This document shows positions 32,963-43,015 of a stretch of DNA of 64,000 bases, in pieces (within the stretch, counting starts at the first letter, position 1; the number at the start of each line of letters is the position of its first letter). A model generated the notes under the pieces. That model searched no databases, was not told where the DNA came from, and saw nothing but the letters and a program-made list of their open reading frames with translations. Location of the stretch: NCBI GenBank assembly GCA_947579665.1, contig CANPUZ010000046.1, positions 310,001-374,000 of the forward strand, given 5' to 3'. Source of the DNA: Sympetrum striolatum. Lineage: Eukaryota; Arthropoda; Insecta; Odonata; Libellulidae. Made by a program: the position numbers and the translations under genes.

Positions 32963-33549
32963 GTACGTATTATCAACGTTTACTCTCCATACAAACATAA
33001 CTTCTTTAACACTGGAAGGACAGTTATTTGACCACACTCTCTTTCCAAGCCAAATGTTTACTTTACTCTCTAATTTTTTAAATATTTTCCTGCACATATT
33101 TATACTATTTGATTAATTTATTAGATTAACGTTATTTCAAAGGAACTTGAGTAGAGTGTGATTATAATGCAAAGCCCTAAAGGGTGAAAATAAGAAACTC
33201 TTCGCTGCATCTAGAAATCTGTTTATAAACTATCAATCAATGGAATAATTATGTTGCTTACAAGTATAAAGATAAGGGTGTTTTGGTTTACATGCTGCAG
33301 CTAGTACTTTATATAAATTTCAAGTTAATGATACTCGTTGAACATGGTTAGAATTTGTATTCACTATAAGTATAAACGTATATCCTGAGAGTTAGTTATA
33401 TTTGATGAGAGGTATCATTTTCTTCATCCTTCTAAGAAGGAGATGTATGCCACAAGTCTATATTAACTTGTTTTCGGTTCTTGTTGACTAGATTTCTCTT
33501 GTCACAGATTCAAAAAGTGTATGTTATGACAATTTTAAGATTATTTATT

Positions 33550-33600
33550 TAATTTACTTTCTTTTGGTACTTTTCTTGACTTTGTAGGACCATTATTTCC
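33550..33600 (-). repeat. Family B short fragment
   Basis: TTACTTTCTTTTGGTACTTT and GTAGGACCATTATTTCC match the central block of family B in inverted orientation. Confidence 0.55.
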
Positions 33601-33659
33601 AATTAAACACATGTACTTGAAATATGTGGTAGCAATTTTTAAGCGTATTTTTAAGTCCC

Positions 33660-34055
33660 TTTCCCGATAAAGCGGGAAACCTAAAACTGGGCATGTGAAC
33701 AGAGGTCATAAAGACATTTCATGTACAGAGTATACCATTTCCCTAGTGATCCTTGGTTCGATGCCAGAGCACCATTAATCCATGCATTGGGGATAACATA
33801 AACATATTCTAGGCCTTCCCGATCTGACATTACCTTCAAACTTTGGATTATATAAGTGTTATATTTATTTATATCTTGCAAAAAGGTCCTGGGTTCAACA
33901 CCAGATGGCTGTATTATCTGAAATGTAAGATGGAAATTAAAATTTCTTTTTATTTGCTGATAGAATAGAAATGTATTACTTTAAACAGTTTGTAGGGACA
34001 GGTACAAAAACATCATCAGTACACTTATCCAGAATGCAAGCAAGTCTTACTCTTA
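33660..34055 (+). repeat. Family A fragment
   Basis: Two or three modules (ATCCTTGGTTCGATGCCAG at about 33750 and GTCCTGGGTTCAACACCAG at about 33888) followed by a worn hairpin end (GAATGCAAGCAAGTCTTACTC). The TCTATT end is missing. Confidence 0.75.
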
Positions 34056-34378
34056 TGTATATGTAATAATAAATATCTATATAAACATTGTAACAGCATT
34101 TGCAATAATGGTTGGAAAGGATTAAATTACGTAAATTATATTTCTTCACATTTTTCGTTGCAGTAAGAGTTGGGGCAATGTTGACAGTGATGATGGTAAA
34201 CTTTTCCTGAGTAAACATCATTACTTCATTTTTAATTACACTTATTTTTATCCCTAACTCCCTTGCTTCATAGTTAAAAGAATTACTAGATGTTGTCAAC
34301 CTCCCTATTAATATTAGGTGATTTTGAACGAGGGTATTATCTCTGCCTTTTAATTGAGTAATTGAGGTTTCAACGCAG

Positions 34379-34498
34379 GCTTTGGCAGGAATGAAGTTGG
34401 TGGAGAAGTTGGAGAGGATCGGATTGGATTCGCTGATGCAGTATTCGCAGCCGGTTAGGGCGAACCAGGGACTGGTACCGCTAATGTCTACAATTCAG
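34379..34498 (+). CDS. Candidate coding exon (36 codons after ATG)
   Basis: Phase-0 internal exon with clean splice signals and one open frame, ALAGMKLVEKLERIGLDSLM then QYSQPVRANQGLVPLMSTIQ. GC-rich relative to its AT-rich flanks. Start ATG proposed at 34391 because the upstream exon is stopped in frame. Confidence 0.6.
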
Positions 34499-37400
34499 GT
34501 GTATGCTGACTTCATTGGTACTTAGTATAGTGTTTATTTGCATACAACTTTTCAAATGTAATGGATGAAAAATATTATGTCTCATACATTAAAAAGCACT
34601 GAAGTTAGACAATTTATATTTTTCATTAATATAAATAATGAATAGGTAAAAGTCAAAGTAACTCCTTATAGTAATTTAGGGGATTGAATAATAGGGTCTA
34701 TCACAAAAAACGTTTTTTAGAAATTCCAAATTTCTAGTTGATAAAAGGTTGTCTCAATGGTCACATACTTACACAAAAATATTTTAGACTGATTGAAAAA
34801 TATTTTGGTCTCCATCAACGGACCAAAAGTTTATTTATTTTTTTTCAAAAATGAAGATTTTAATTTTTTAAAACATAAATACATAAAAACTTAAATAAAT
34901 TTTTGTTTTCAAGCACAACAATGTTTATTTTACAATGTAAAAAAAATTATACCATATTATTTGTATGGTTTAAAGAAATTTCTAAATGAGAAAGTAGACT
35001 AGGAGTATATGGTCAAAAATTAAGACCTTAATTCAAAAAAAATGTAAATTTTACTGTAATCCTGGAGGGGTAAATGATAAGCAAGAGATATAAATTTTTT
35101 TACTGTTAATTAACATTCTAAACTTTTTATTTTTCAATATAAAGTTTAGAATTTTAATTAACAGTATTAACAAATCTATTATATATAGATGCTTCTCCGG
35201 ATTCATTCATATATATAGATAGGTATATAGATAGGTATATAGATAGATAGGATACAAATTCACAGCCTAAACCACCAGCGTGATTGATTTCAAATTTTAA
35301 CTGCGTATTGGCCATAATAATTAACCGCCAGAAAAATTGCGATTTAGAACCTCAGTGTCATGGGTTCGATTCCAGAGGGCCCCAAAGTCCCGATTTTTCC
35401 CGTTTAAATGCATTACTTAGATTTTCGGGAATTTTTAAAAAATACTTCCCGAATAGGTAGATAATCAAAACTCTAGGAGCAAATAGATATGGTCATGATC
35501 TATTGAAAACATAAATGAGTTTTACTGAAAATATCCTGGGTTCGATGCTAGGTCAAGGCAAAAATCGGCCGTTTAAAATGCATTCTGGCGATTTTTAAGA
35601 TTTTTTTTGGACCCTTTCCCGATGTCATGGAAACTTGAAATTCGGCATGGAGTTGTAGATCATAAATGTATTTCCTAATCAAATTTTACATATTCACTGA
35701 TGGTCCTTGGTTCGATCCCAGAGAGCCATTTACATTCCTCTATGCATTTCTTATGGAGATAACAGAATTAGGTTTTAGGTACTTCCCGGCATGATATCGA
35801 CTTTAAACTTTGTATGAAATAAGATTAAGTCCTAATAAATCATACTGTGCAGTCACAATTACCAAAATTTCCTGGGTTCGACACCAGGCGTCTCTACAAT
35901 CAGTAAATTATCCGATTTTTAAGAATTAATTTGAACCCCTTCCCAATAATACTAAAAAATGAAATTAGTCATATAGATAGAGAACATAGATACATTTCAA
36001 AATTATGTTTTAGATTTCCTAAATAGTTCTTGGTTCGAATCCAGAGAGCCATCTACCTTCGTGTAAAGTAGGACGTTGTTTCATGCAGTTGCAGTCAATA
36101 ATTCTGCTTGAATTTTCACACATAGTTAGAGATGGTGATGTTCTGTTGTGCTGCATAGTAGCTTTACCAAAAAGACCCGGGTTCGATGCCAGACGATGAA
36201 ATTTCAGCGAATTTTAAGAAAAATTTCAATCCTTTTTTTTTTTTCAGGACAGTCCCGATATGATGCCGATATGAAATAAGTATTGCCGATCTGCTTGCAG
36301 TATACAAGCTACATTTTACTCGTATATATATATATACGAGTAAAATGTAGCTTGCATACTGCAAGCAGATCGGCAATACTAATTTCATATCGGCATAATA
36401 TCGGGACGGTCCTCAAAATCAAAAAAAAAGGATTGAAATTTTTCTTAAAATTCGCTGACAATTCATCGTTTGGCATCGAACCCGAGTCTTTACTGTGAGC
36501 TTCTCTGCATAAAAAAAGGAGATCACCATCGCTAGCTATGTGTGAAAATTCAAGCAGAAATATTGGCTACAACTGCCTCAAAAGACGTTCTAATTGTCAC
36601 GAATGTAAAGTGCTCTCTGGATTCAAACCAAGGACGATCTTGGAAATCTAAAACATGTTTCTGAAAGTTTTTTATGATCTCTATCTATTTGCCGAATTTC
36701 AAGTTTCTATATTATTGGGGAAGGTTTCAAAATAATCCCTTAAAATCGGATCAACTTCTGATTACAGAGACACCTGGTGTCGAACCCAGGACACATTGAT
36801 AGCCGTGAATGCCCAGTTTGATTTGTAAGGACAGGCTCCTCTATCATGCAAAGTTTGAAGTCGATAGCATGCCGGGAAGTGCCTAAATTTTGTTTCCGTT
36901 ATCTCCGTAAGAAATGCAATGTGAAATACAAATGGCCCTCTGGGATCGAACCAAGGACCATCAGCGAATATGTAAAATTTGATTATGAAACATATTTATG
37001 ATATCTATCCACGTGCTGAGTTTCAAGTATCTATGTTATCGGGAAAGGATCCAAAAAAATCTTCAAAATCGCCGCAATGCATTTTAAACGGCCGATTTTT
37101 GCCCCGACCTAGCATCGAACCATGGACCATGCTCGGCGATGTCTTTTTTATTTTCGTTGGATATCCACGGCATCTAGCGATCCCTCGAATTTCAATTCTC
37201 TACCTTTCGGAGAAGTGCCTCAAAAAAATTTTCGAAAATCTTCACCATATATCCTTATGGAGAAAATCGGGACTTTGGGGCCTTCTGGAATCGAACCCAT
37301 GACACTGAGGTTCAAAGTCGGATTTTTTCTGGAAGTTACACGATATGGCCAATATGTCGTAAAAATTTCAAGTCAGTGGCACTTGTGGAACATGCTTAGA

Positions 37401-40400
37401 CTTTTGATGCCCTATGAATGAATGAATGAGTGAGTGTGTATATAGGTACGAGTTAAATGTTGCTTGCATACTGCAAGCAGATCGACAACAATAATTTTAA
37501 ATCGGCATTATATCGGGACGGTCCTCAAAAGAAATAAAAAAGAATTGAAATTAATCTTAAATTGGCTTCAATTTAATCGTCGGGCATCGAACCTGGGTCC
37601 TGCTGGTGAACATACTATGCATTACAATAGAGGATCACCATCTCTAACTATGTGTGAAAATTCAAGCAGAAATATTGGCTACAACTGCCTCAAAAGACGT
37701 TCTAATTTTCACGAATGTAAATGGCTCTCGGGACTCGAACCAAGGACGATCTTGGAAATCTAAAAGATGTTTCTGAAAGTTATTTATGATCTCTATCTGT
37801 ATGCCGAATTTCAAGTTTCTATATTATTGGGAAAGGTTTTTAAAATAATTCCTAAAAATCGGATCAACTTCTGATTGCAGAGACACCTGGTGTCGAATCC
37901 AGGAAATATTGTAAGCTGTGAATGCAAAGTTAAATTAGTAAAGACTTGCTCTTCTATCATGCAAAGTTTGAAGTCAATAGCATGCCAGGAAGTACCTAAA
38001 TTTCGTTTCCGTTATCTCCGTAAGAAATGCATTGAGAAGTGCAAATGGCCCTCTGGGATCGAACCAAGGACCATAAGCTAATATGTAAAATTTGATAATG
38101 AAATATATTCATGATATCTATCGGCGTGCTGAGTTTCAAGTATGCACGTTATTGGGAAAGGATCCAAAAAAAATCTTCAAAATCGCCGCAATGCATTTTA
38201 AACGGCCGATTTTTGCCCCGGCCTAGCATCGAACCAAGGACAATATTCGAAGATGTCTTTCCGATTTTCGTTGGCTATGCACGGCATATAGCGGTCCCTT
38301 GAATTTCAAATCCTTCCTTTTCCGGGAAGTGCCTCAAAAAAATTTTCGAAAATCCCCGCCATGTATTCTTTTGGACAAAATCGCGACTTTGGGGCCGTCT
38401 GGAATCGAACTCATGACACTGAGGTTCGAAGTCGGCTTTTTCCTGGAGGTTACACGTTATGGCCAATATGTCGTAAAAATTTCAAGTCGGTGGCACTTGT
38501 GGAACATGCTTAGACTTTTGATCCCCAGTGTATATATATTATATATATATAAGTACGAGTAAAATGTAGCTTGCATACTGCAAGCAGATCGGCAATACTA
38601 ATTCCATATCGGCATAATATCGGGGCGGTCCTCAAAATCAAAAAAAAAGGATTGAAATTTTTCTTAAAATTCGCTGACAATTCATCGTCTGGCATCGAAC
38701 CCGGGTCTTTATTGTGAGCTTCTCTGCAGATAAAAAGAAGATCACCATCTCTAGCTATGTGTGAAAATTCAAGCAGAAATATTGGCTACAACTGCCTCAA
38801 AAGACGTTCTAATTTTCACGAATGTAAAGTGCTCTCTGGATTCGAACCAAGGACGATCTTGGAAATCTAAAACATGTTTCTGAAAGTTATTTATGATCTC
38901 TATCTATATGCCGAATTTCAAGTTTCTATATTATTGGGAAAGGTTTCAAAATAATTCCTAAAAATGGGATCAACTTCTGATTGCAGAGACGCCTGGTGTC
39001 GAACCCAGGACACATTGATAGCTGTGAATGCCCTGTTTGATTTCTAAGGATTTGCTCTATTAACATGCAAAGTTTGAAGTCGATAGCATGCCGGGAAGTG
39101 CCAAAATTTTGTTTCCGTTATCTCCGTAAGAAATGCATTGAGAAATGCAAATGGCCCTCTGGGATCGAACCAAGGACCATCAGCGAATATGTAAAATTTG
39201 ATTATGAAGCATATTCATGATATCTATCCATATGCCGAGTTTCAAGTATCCATGTTATCGGAAAAGGATCCAAAAAAAATCTTCAAAATCGCCGCAATGC
39301 ATTTTAAACGGCCGATTTTTGCCCCGACCTAGCATCGAACCTTGGACCATGTTCGGCGATGTCTTTTTTATTTTCGTTGGATATTCACGGCATCTAGCGA
39401 TCCCTCGAATTTCAACTCTCTACCTTTCCGAGAAGTGCCTCAAAAAAATTTTCGAAAATCTTCACCATATATCCTTATGGAGAAAATCGGGACTTTGGGG
39501 CCTTCTGGAATCGAACCCATGACACTGAGGTTCAAAGTTGGATTTTTTCTGGAGGTTACACGATATGGCCAATGTATCGTAAAAATTTCAAGTCAGTGGC
39601 ACTTGTGGAACATGCCTAGACTTTTGATGCCCTATGAATGAATGAATGAGTGAGTGTGTATATAGGTATATCCGGAGAAGCGTCTATATATAATAGATAT
39701 CCGGAGAAGCGTCTATATATAATAGATATCCGGAGAAGCGTCTATATATAATAGATATATAACTGCCATGTAATATTCACACCTCCCAGAATCTACATGA
39801 AAAGCTTAATTTTTTCAAAGAAATACATTTTTCAGATTTCAGCCCATCCATTTGATTATTTTTGATTATTTGTTTATTGGAATTGTACAGGGTTTTGAAA
39901 AGGGGTGAATGTTAGATGACAATATTATTTTTTATAATGTTAATTAACATTCTAAACCAAACCTTGTTGTACTTAAAAACTAAAATTTGCTTTGTATTTA
40001 TGGTTTAAAAAATTAAAATCTTTGTTTTTGACAAAAAAATCAAACTTTAAGCCCATTGTTGGAGCCTAAATACTTTTCAATTCAATTAAATATTTTCCTG
40101 TAAACATGTGATCAAAGTAACAAATTTTTATTGCCTTGAAACTTTGAATTAGATAGAAAGATTTCTGTGATTTATACAATGGAACTGGGACGTGTATACT
40201 GAAACACAACCTTTTATTTTAGTTGTGTCATTTTAGATGCGGAAATACACCAGTAAATAACAAAAGCAAATCAAAAACAGGAAATATTGTGGTTATACAA
40301 TATGAGGAAATAATAAATTTAACAGAAAATATAGGATAAAACATTTCAAAAGATGAAATAGCCCATAGGCTGGTTGGTGCCTCATCCCCTCTGGCATAAG

Positions 40401-41006
40401 CTACTAAGAGAGGAATGAGGTTCACTAGGCAGCATTAGGAGTAGGTAGTTTGCCATTGCTTTCCTTGCTGAGCCAGAATGATATTAGCGGAGCATGTCCA
40501 CCCAAGTGAAGCACAAAGAGTAACACTTTTCTTGTCAGTCCATAAGGAGAGACCTTGATCAGTGCAATTATTCTCTCAAAACCTCGGCAGCATTCATTTC
40601 ATCACAGCCATGATCAAGAATGGGACAAAAGAAAATGAAAGATACACTTTTCTCTATCCTGTACCACATGACAAATGAGAATAGTGCATTAATCAGAGAA
40701 TGAAATGTAAAATGCTAAAAATGACATGTGAAAGCTATAACTATTTCAATCTTTGTCTCTGGTTGGTTAGATGTACACCCGTCCAATTGCCAATGCTCTG
40801 AAGGCCCAGCTGACGAGCCTCAAGTCCACTTTGAGGTCAAAATCGAGACCACCAAGCAGAAGCCTAAACCATGCCAGGGACAAGACCTCGGCACGGTACC
40901 CACTTCTGCAAGGAAGAGCCTTCAAGAAACCACATCTGTGCAATCGCATACTGCGATGGGAACCATCTCTGCTATCTTCTTCGGCCGCAAAGGGGGACTT
41001 ATGTAG
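34379..41006 (+). CDS. Candidate protein-coding gene of unknown function (split exons)
   Basis: Exon 34379-34498 has a CAACGCAG acceptor and a CAG/GTGTAT donor, is open in only one frame, and contains an ATG at 34391: MKLVEKLERIGLDSLMQYSQ, PVRANQGLVPLMSTIQ. Its GC content stands out against the flanks. The next likely exon begins at 40771 after TTGGTTAG. In the phase dictated by the first exon it continues MYTRPIANALKAQLTSLKST and stays open to 41172. A second frame of the same exon, ending at TAG 41004-41006, reads VHFEVKIETTKQKPKP.. and ..GTISAIFFGRKGGLM, which looks more protein-like. A one-base indel or an undetected exon may explain this. The intron would contain the whole family A array. 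I do not recognise the product. Confidence 0.45.
34745..34930 (-). repeat. Family C repeat, inverted copy
   Basis: Read on the minus strand it matches 39962-40115: TTGTTGTGCTTGAAAACAAA, TATTTATGTTTTAAAAAATT, AAAATCTTCATTTTTG, GATGGAGACCAAAATA and ATTTTTGTGTAAGTATGTGA. Class unknown. Confidence 0.6.
35175..36322 (+). repeat. Family A element, forward arm of the inverted array
   Basis: TCTATTATATATAGATGC start, six module cores (about 35361, 35540, 35708, 35875, 36031 and 36179), a hairpin with one change (GCTTGCAGTATACAAGC) and ACATTTTACTCG ending at 36322. It faces the next copy head to head across TATATATATATATA (36323-36336). Confidence 0.9.
36323..36336. repeat. Palindromic centre between inverted family A copies
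   Basis: A 14-base TA run flanked by ACATTTTACTCG on one side and CGAGTAAAATGT on the other, continuing into the two hairpins. The inverted symmetry extends through both 1.1 kb copies. Confidence 0.9.
36337..37448 (-). repeat. Family A element, tandem array unit 1
   Basis: Begins CGAGTAAAATG with hairpin at 36350-36366 and carries six modules. It lacks the CCGGAGAAGCGTCT end: after GAATGAATGAATGAGTGAGT and GTGTATATAGGTA it runs straight into the next unit at 37449. Confidence 0.9.
37449..38555 (-). repeat. Family A element, tandem array unit 2
   Basis: CGAGTTAAATG start and hairpin at 37463-37479, with six modules in the same order. The TCTATT end is replaced by a TATATATATTATATATATAT stretch before unit 3. 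Length 1107, almost the same as unit 1. Confidence 0.9.
38556..39755 (-). repeat. Family A element, tandem array unit 3 (best reference copy)
   Basis: Starts CGAGTAAAATG with hairpin GCTTGCATACTGCAAGC at 38569-38585. Module cores on the plus strand: TCTGGCATCGAACCCGGG (38689), TCTGGATTCGAACCAAGG (38834), CCTGGTGTCGAACCCAGG (38991), TCTGGGATCGAACCAAGG (39157), CCTAGCATCGAACCTTGG (39327) and TCTGGAATCGAACCCATG (39503). Flanks of each module share a plan: a GGAAGTGCC-like block, an AATGCATTT-like block, then the core. It ends with three copies of the 29-bp terminus (39671-39755). ORFs across it are readings of the repeat. Confidence 0.92.
39671..39755. repeat. Triplicated 29-bp family A terminus
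   Basis: The unit begins ATCCGGAGAAGCGTCTATAT and ends AATAGAT, starting near 39671, 39700 and 39729, with an exact 29-base period and no spacer. Confidence 0.95.
39962..40115 (+). repeat. Family C repeat, direct copy
   Basis: Matches the minus strand of 34745-34930 (TTGTTGTACTTAAAAACTAA, TATTTATGGTTTAAAAAATT, AAAATCTTTGTTTTTGAC, CTGTAAACATGTGATCAAAG). The two copies bracket the inverted family A array. A TTAATTAACATTCTAAAC motif occurs beside both. Confidence 0.6.
40116..40770. other. Unassigned sequence before the last candidate exon
   Basis: No gene recognised. Around 40370-40500 the phrases GTAGGTAGTTTGCCATTGCT and CTTGCTGAGCCAGAATGATA resemble a dispersed insect repeat, but I see no second copy in the window. 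Confidence 0.35.
40771..41006 (+). CDS. Candidate terminal exon, open in two plus-strand frames
   Basis: GC-rich exon after a TTGGTTAG acceptor. Frame 1 (in phase with exon 34379-34498) starts MYTRPIANALKAQLTSLKST and is open to 41172. Frame 2 needs one base from an upstream exon, contains FEVKIETTKQKPKP, VPTSARKSLQETTSVQSHTA and GTISAIFFGRKGGLM, and stops at 41006. The first 20 codons of frame 1 and the later codons of frame 2 each show strong GC3. A minus-strand frame is also open. Confidence 0.5.
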
Positions 41007-41172
41007 TCTAATTGTTTTACCTGTTGGAATACTGTGTTTAAGAAGGCAGCTCTTCGCTACCAGAAGCATTAATTACTTGTTTTGCAGGCGTATTTATCTT
41101 CCAGATATCATCTTTTGTTATGTCAGTTCTAGATGGTACATGCATATGTATGTGAAATGGTTTTATGTATAA

Positions 41173-42103
41173 TTTTGTATGTATTGATATACTAGCTGAC
41201 ATGCATATCTTAACATCTGGCTAGTTCAGAGCTGTCTTACTTAATTCCACGTCTATTAGACACTTCCTGGTGATAATTTTCAGACTTTCATAGAAAGGAT
41301 TTCTGATTCATCAATCAATACTTCATCAAATGTTCTATAAGGCTTTCTTGTTTAATAGGTTCTTCTTGTTTGGTCTCTGTAACAGTTTTGATATCCAAAA
41401 TTCATCTTCATGTTTCATTTCTGTTATAGAGTAATAGTAGTAGGGCTATAGTAGTAGCTATAGTAGTAGGGCTTCATAATCATTGTTTTACTTCCTTTTA
41501 TATCTATCCGCAATCACTTTTTCTACATATTTCCCAATATAAAAGCCTTAAATCCCCTGCAAGATGTATACCATCACATTGGTGGAAGAATCTTAAAGTA
41601 ATAGACCCCTTCTGTCTGTAGTTTCATAAATTCTGCTAGCGTTATCTAAAGTTAAATCTACCAACAGTTGCAAAAAGCTCTGCTCTTTCATTTGGTTGAA
41701 TAGTGAAAAATAGGGGACAATAGCTCATTATTGCAGGCATTCAAGTCTCTTCTTACAGCTGTTGAAGTCCCCAAAAAGTAATTATGTATTTATTCTCTAA
41801 ACCTCAGGGTTTTGGCAGGGTGTTGTAGAGTTTATATAATAAAATATATCAGAAAGTATATGTCAGGGTTTTATTTGAAGGTGATTAAGGGTAAACGATG
41901 TGCAAATATCTGCAAATGCTTGTCAGTCCAGATTGGTGCTAATGTTTGCCAATGTTTGGGAGTCTAAATATAGCAAGCTGCAGTCAGAGCAACTCATTAA
42001 ACTTTCCAAGATTGTAGTTTATATAAGCAAACTATTGGAAACTTATCATAAGTTTTGTTTGGATTTTTTTTTTGGAAACGTCCAATTTCTATTAAAAAGT
42101 CAA
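41173..42103. other. Unassigned sequence with a short AGTAGT repeat
   Basis: Contains imperfect repeats of TATAGTAGTAGGGC at about 41430-41475. No gene found. It may include the 3' UTR of the preceding candidate gene. Confidence 0.35.
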
Positions 42104-43015
42104 TTTTACTTTCTCCCTATACGTAGTTAGAGAAAGTATTGTATTCGCAAAAAATTTCGACCTCCAGATTTTGACCAAAATTGATATTTTGGGGCCCATA
42201 GAGCATGTTTTAGCTATTTTCCCTAACATGTCTGTCTGTCTGTGGTTAAAACGTTTGTGGGCGCTCTATCTTAAAAAGTAATTATTCGATCATTTTCAAA
42301 ATTCATATTAAGAATTTTCCTAACAATGCCAAGAGTTGATTAGTTTTTGGAGAATATCGCTTAACCAGAAGTTACGGTTTATCCAGAACAAATTTTTTTT
42401 CTTAAATATCTCTGTAAGAATGCAATATAGGTATATACATTTACATACATAAGTTGTAGATAATGTATTTTACTACAACTTTTATAGAAAACATTTTTTT
42501 GTAACACTGATTTTTTAGGAGTTATTCCCCAATAATGGTTAACCGGAAGTTGTTGTTAATCCAGAAATGGAAGATTTTCATACATATCTCTGTAAAAATG
42601 CAATGTAGGTATATACAATTATGAACAAAACTTATTGATAATGTATTTTGCTACAACTTTTGTAGAAAACATTTTTCGTAACACTAATTGTTTAGAAGTT
42701 ATTCTTCAATAATGCTTAACCGGAAGTTGTTATTTACCCAGAAAAGGAAGATTTTCAAACATAACTCTGTCAAAAAGCAATTTAGGTACATACAATTATT
42801 TACAAAAGTTATAGATAATGTATTTTACTACAACATTTGTATGAAAAATTTTTTGTAACACTGATTGTTTAGGAGTTATTCTTGAATAATGGTTAACTGG
42901 AAGTTGCTGTTTACCCAGTAATTGAAGTTTTACATACTTATCTCTGTCAGAATGCAATGTAGGTATATACAATTATGTACCAAAGTTGTAGATAATGTTT
43001 TTTATCAAGTCATGT
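42104..43015 (+). mobile_element. Helentron/Helitron-like element with 177-bp tandem array
   Basis: Starts with CTTTCTCCCTATACGTAGTT followed by AGAGAAAGTATTGTATTCGC, an inverted CTTTCTC/GAGAAAG pair typical of insect Helentron-like 5' ends, and has TGTCTGTCTGTCTGTGG at about 42228. Tandem units then start at 42363, 42541, 42718 and 42895 (AACCGGAAGTTG, TCTCTGTAAAAATGCAATGT, TAGATAATGTATTTT, TAACACTGATTGTTTAGGAG), period 177-178, about 3.7 copies. No coding sequence. Class is by resemblance. Confidence 0.7.

Noticed and set aside
36979..38562. Open frames of 63-107 codons with similar proteins (IATLGPSGIEPMTLRF and relatives) as a gene family
   Set aside because: The similarity comes from the DNA repeat: the same peptides occur in every family A copy, in shifted frames and on both strands, with no domain.
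38689..39516. Individual GGTTCGANNCC modules as tRNA genes
   Set aside because: They have a T-arm-like core but no acceptor stem, D-arm or anticodon arm around it.
39671..39755. Three 29-bp direct repeats as a CRISPR array
   Set aside because: The units are contiguous without spacers and lie at the terminus of a eukaryotic repeat.
40767..41069. Minus-strand 100-codon frame
   Set aside because: It is the complement of the candidate exon at 40771; plus-strand splice signals and stop favour the plus strand.
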